A DNA stretch of 64,000 bases from contig NZ_CP076456.1 of assembly GCF_018866305.1 (NCBI RefSeq), positions 310,001 to 374,000 on the forward strand, read 5' to 3'. Below the pieces are notes generated by a model. The model was not told the DNA's origin. It made no database searches and worked only from the letters and a program-made list of their open reading frames with translations. This DNA is from Arthrobacter sunyaminii. Lineage in GTDB: Bacteria > Actinomycetota > Actinomycetes > Actinomycetales > Micrococcaceae. Numbering within the stretch: the stretch's first letter is position 1; every line of letters starts with the position of its first letter. The position numbers were made by a program, and so were the translations under genes. Below are positions 61,328-64,000 of this stretch, piece by piece.

Positions 61328-62539
61328 ATGGCGCTTGAATCAGTCATCGTCGTAGGCGGCGGGATGGCGGGCTTCACCACGGTCAAGGACCTGCGAGCCC
61401 GCGGTTTCGAAGGAACGCTGACGATCGTCGATCCGGAGGGGCTGCCGTACGACAGGCCTCCGCTCAGCAAGGATTACCTCCTCGGCACCCGTGCCGGCGA
61501 GCAGATCCAGCTGGCGGACGCGGCCTGGTTCGAGGAACAGGACGTCCGGGTGATCACCGGCAAAGCCGTGGCCCTGCGCCCGGACGAGGGCATGGTGCTT
61601 CTGGAAAGCGGACGGGAGCTGTCCGCTGACAAGATTGTGCTGGCCACCGGCGGCGCGGCCCGGCGGCTGGCCATCCCCGGCGGCGACCTCGAGTCGGTCC
61701 TTGAACTGCGCAACCGTGCGGATGCGGACAATTTGCGCAGCCTGCTGCGGCCCGGAGTGCACCTGGCCATCATCGGGGCCGGACTGATCGGCGCTGAAAC
61801 GGCGTCATCGGCGCTGGCATTCGACGCCGAGGTGACACTGATCGATCCAGTGGAGCCGCCCCTGGTTCCCGCCGTCGGGCTTGCCCTTGCCGAGCGGCTG
61901 CATCACATGCACGGTGCCCGCGGCATCAAGGTGGTCACCGGCGTCCCGCTGGCCATCAGCGCCGGGGAAACCGGACACCGCATCGAGATGGACAGCGGCG
62001 AAACGATCACCGCAGATCTGGTTCTGGTGGGGATCGGCATCGTGCCGGAAACCGCGCTGGCCGCGTCGGCCGGGCTGGAAATTGATAACGGGACGCTGGT
62101 CGACGACCACCAGCGCACCAGCCACCCCAACGTCTATGCGGTGGGCGACTCCTCCCGCACCCGGCTGCCGGACGGTACGCTCCTGCGCCGGGCCGAGCAC
62201 TGGGAACACGCCATGCACACCGGATCCACGGCTGCCGCGGCCCTGCTGGGGCAGGACCTGCCCGTCCACGGCGCTTCCTGGTTCTGGTCCGACCGCCACG
62301 GCGTGCACGTTGAAGGCGCCGGATCAATGCTCGGTGACGGGACCATTGTGGTGCGCGAGAAAGACGGAGTCCCAGTGGCGAGCTTCCGGCTGGCCGACGA
62401 CGGCACCATGGCTGGCTGCGCCGCCATCGACGGCGGATTGACCGTCCGCGCTGCCCGCCGCATTATCGACCGCGGCATCCGGGTTGATCCTGCCCTCCTC
62501 GCGGATCCTGCCGTCGACCTCAAAAAACTTGCCCGCTGA
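61328..62539 (+). CDS. hcaD: Ferredoxin reductase of the dioxygenase (HcaD-like)
   Basis: FAD/NADH reductase of 403 residues. VIVVGGGMAGFTTVKDLRA binds FAD, YDRPPLSKDYLLG is the family motif, LAIIGAGLIGAETASSA binds NAD and VYAVGDSSRTRL closes the FAD site. Same class as BphA4/HcaD. AAGGAAG precedes the ATG. Passes electrons from NADH to the ferredoxin encoded just before. Confidence 0.9.
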   Translation: MALESVIVVGGGMAGFTTVKDLRARGFEGTLTIVDPEGLPYDRPPLSKDYLLGTRAGEQIQLADAAWFEEQDVRVITGKAVALRPDEGMVLLESGRELSADKIVLATGGAARRLAIPGGDLESVLELRNRADADNLRSLLRPGVHLAIIGAGLIGAETASSALAFDAEVTLIDPVEPPLVPAVGLALAERLHHMHGARGIKVVTGVPLAISAGETGHRIEMDSGETITADLVLVGIGIVPETALAASAGLEIDNGTLVDDHQRTSHPNVYAVGDSSRTRLPDGTLLRRAEHWEHAMHTGSTAAAALLGQDLPVHGASWFWSDRHGVHVEGAGSMLGDGTIVVREKDGVPVASFRLADDGTMAGCAAIDGGLTVRAARRIIDRGIRVDPALLADPAVDLKKLAR

Positions 62540-62567
62540 TCCTTTTGACGAAACGTGAGCTGACACG

Positions 62568-63134
62568 ATGACCGAGACCATGGCCCCGGCTGCGGGCACC
62601 GACATTCCACCGACGGACGGCCAGCTGGTCGACTCCGAGCTGGCGTACCGCGTCCAGCAGTTCTACTTCCGCGAAGCTGAACTGCTCGACGACGGCCGCT
62701 TCGCGGACTGGCTGGAAGTGTTCGACGACGATCTGTTCTACTGGGCGCCGCTGCGGACCAACAGGCTGCGCCGCCAGGCCGCCCTCTCCGTGGGAGCCCA
62801 GGGGGAAGCCGCCTACTTCGACGAAACCAAGGAGTCGCTGGCCTGGCGAATCCGCCGCTACGACTCGGGGATGGCCTGGGCCGAAGACCCGCCCTCGCGC
62901 ACCCGGCACCTGATTTCGAACGTCACCGTCCACCACCAATCGGACGGAACGCTCAGCGCCCGGTGCGCCTTCCTGGTGTACCGCAACCGCCTTCAGACGG
63001 AAACCGACATTTACGCCGGAGGACGCACCGACATCCTGCGGATCCAGCCCGACGGCGGCTTCAAGGTGGCGCGCCGGGAAATCATGTTCGACGCCAACGT
63101 GCTGCAGGCCAAAAACCTCAGCACGTTCTTCTAA
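62568..63134 (+). CDS. hcaF: Dioxygenase beta subunit (HcaF-like)
   Basis: Protein of 188 residues with the cystatin/SnoaL-like fold of ring-hydroxylating dioxygenase small subunits. LAYRVQQFYFREAELLDDGRF, WLEVFDDDLFYWAPLR, TRHLISNVTV and VARREIMFDANVL are characteristic. It has no catalytic residues and supports the alpha3beta3 structure. Unusually it is placed after the reductase rather than next to alpha. Confidence 0.87.
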   Translation: MTETMAPAAGTDIPPTDGQLVDSELAYRVQQFYFREAELLDDGRFADWLEVFDDDLFYWAPLRTNRLRRQAALSVGAQGEAAYFDETKESLAWRIRRYDSGMAWAEDPPSRTRHLISNVTVHHQSDGTLSARCAFLVYRNRLQTETDIYAGGRTDILRIQPDGGFKVARREIMFDANVLQAKNLSTFF

Positions 63135-63242
63135 GACACCCTCCAGGCCCGGTGGCCAGCCAACTCCGGAAACATCTCTCCGGGGTTCTGTTCCGCTGCG
63201 CGTCAAACCAGCACCTTCCACATCTCAGTATGAGAGGTACAC

Positions 63243-64000
63243 ATGTTTGCAACACAGCAGGCCGGCTGGCTGCAGGGTGACGTAGCCCTGGTCACCGGCG
63301 GCGGCTCCGGAATCGGACAGGCGGTGGCCGAGCGCTATCTTGCCGAAGGGGCCTCCGTTGCCATCTTTGGGCGCGACGCCGACAAACTGAAATCGGTGGT
63401 GGAGGCTTCCTCCGCCCCTGAACGGATGCTCGCCCTTCCCGGCGACGTGCGCAGCAGCGAAGATCTGCAGGACGCCGTCGCACAGACGGTGGCCCGGTTC
63501 GGAAAACTGGACATCCTGGTGCCCAACGCCGGGATCTGGGACTACAACCGGTCCATCACGCGCCTGAACGGGCAGCAGCTCACAGACACGTTCAACGAAC
63601 TGTTTTCCATCAATGTCCTGGGATACCTGCTGACCGTGCAGGCAGCGTGGCAGGAACTGGTCAAGACCCGCGGGAACGTGGTCATGACGCTGTCCAATGC
63701 CTCCTTCCACACCGCCGGCGGCGGACCCGTCTACACAGCGTCCAAATTTGCCGGCCGGGGACTCGTCAACCAGCTGGCCTACGAACTGGCCCCGAAGGTC
63801 CGCGTCAACGGTGTGGCCGTGGGCGCCATGAACACCGATCTCCGCGGCCCGGCCTCCATCGGACTGAATGAACGAACCATCTCCGACTCGTTCGCCCGGT
63901 CGGAGATCACCGGCAACAACCCGCTGATACCCCTGCATGACGCCTCCGTGGAGCCGCAGGACTTCACCGGCTCCTACGTGCTGCTGGCATCACGCCAAAA
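63243..64000 (+). CDS. hcaB: cis-Dihydrodiol dehydrogenase, SDR (HcaB-like), cut by window end
   Basis: About 252 residues are present; the frame is open at the window end. TGGGSGIGQAVAERYL is the NAD motif, LVPNAGIWDYNRS the NAG motif, and YTASKFAGRGLVNQLA holds catalytic Tyr/Lys, as in BphB/HcaB. It oxidises the cis-diol from the dioxygenase to 2,3-dihydroxyphenylpropionate or the equivalent catechol. AGAGGT precedes the ATG at 63243. Confidence 0.85.
   Translation, partial: MFATQQAGWLQGDVALVTGGGSGIGQAVAERYLAEGASVAIFGRDADKLKSVVEASSAPERMLALPGDVRSSEDLQDAVAQTVARFGKLDILVPNAGIWDYNRSITRLNGQQLTDTFNELFSINVLGYLLTVQAAWQELVKTRGNVVMTLSNASFHTAGGGPVYTASKFAGRGLVNQLAYELAPKVRVNGVAVGAMNTDLRGPASIGLNERTISDSFARSEITGNNPLIPLHDASVEPQDFTGSYVLLASRQ

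Noticed and set aside
1..64000. CRISPR arrays, rRNA genes, prophage or insertion sequences
   Set aside because: No spaced repeat arrays, rRNA signatures, transposases or phage structural genes were seen anywhere in the window.

Overview
The window is about 64 kb of high-GC DNA that reads like an Arthrobacter-type member of the Micrococcaceae. The evidence is dense gene packing, frequent GTG and TTG starts, GTGA/ATGA stop-start overlaps, a desABCD siderophore operon, GAF-ANTAR, IclR, YhgE/Pip and DUF222-HNH genes, and an actinobacterial Lhr helicase. Genus is inferred from gene content only.

Layout. 1-7.7 kb: FUSC membrane protein, two small Micrococcaceae-type genes, a YdeI-like protein, a class II glutamine amidotransferase, a GH76-like hydrolase, and an SDR/acyl-CoA dehydrogenase pair. 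7.9-13.3 kb: a four-gene overlapping operon for a desferrioxamine-type hydroxamate siderophore, with an iron-box-like site and a second inverted repeat in front. 13.5-30.6 kb: mostly housekeeping (RluA, Nei-type glycosylase, Lhr, RlmH), several orphan membrane or surface genes, a GAF-ANTAR protein and a DUF808 protein. The DUF808 gene is preceded by a possible leaderless small ORF.

30.6-41.1 kb: the standout region. About 90 bp containing a tRNA-Ser 3' end plus its terminator occurs at both ends of a 10.4-kb segment. The right copy belongs to an intact tRNA-Ser(CGA); the left copy is a tRNA remnant. No integrase is visible. The cargo is an HtrA-like lipoprotein protease facing left, and a rightward operon: a protein of unknown function, a Cys-rich DUF1326 protein, a DUF2182 membrane protein and a 1734-residue multicopper oxidase. 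The oxidase has a complete copper-ligand set in an order opposite to laccases, like MnxG-type manganese oxidases. I read this as a mobile metal-oxidation or metal-handling cassette; the substrate is not known from sequence.

41.1-49.4 kb: tRNA-Ser, a PPOX-fold stress protein, TadA, Upp, a receiver-less winged-helix regulator, a SixA-like phosphatase, a YhgE/Pip membrane protein with a degenerate ABC ATPase partner behind a TetR-like palindrome, and a flavin disulfide oxidoreductase variant.

49.6-64 kb: an aromatic catabolic cluster that looks complete for 3-phenylpropionate/cinnamate and 3-hydroxyphenylpropionate. A three-component Rieske dioxygenase (alpha, ferredoxin, reductase, beta) and a dihydrodiol dehydrogenase (cut by the window end) would form the 2,3-diol. 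MhpA would hydroxylate the phenolic substrate. MhpB, C, D, E and F then cleave the ring and release pyruvate, acetyl-CoA and a dicarboxylate. An MHS-type transporter, an IclR regulator and a hotdog thioesterase accompany them. Inverted repeats mark the mhpA and dioxygenase promoters, and strong hairpins separate the transcripts.
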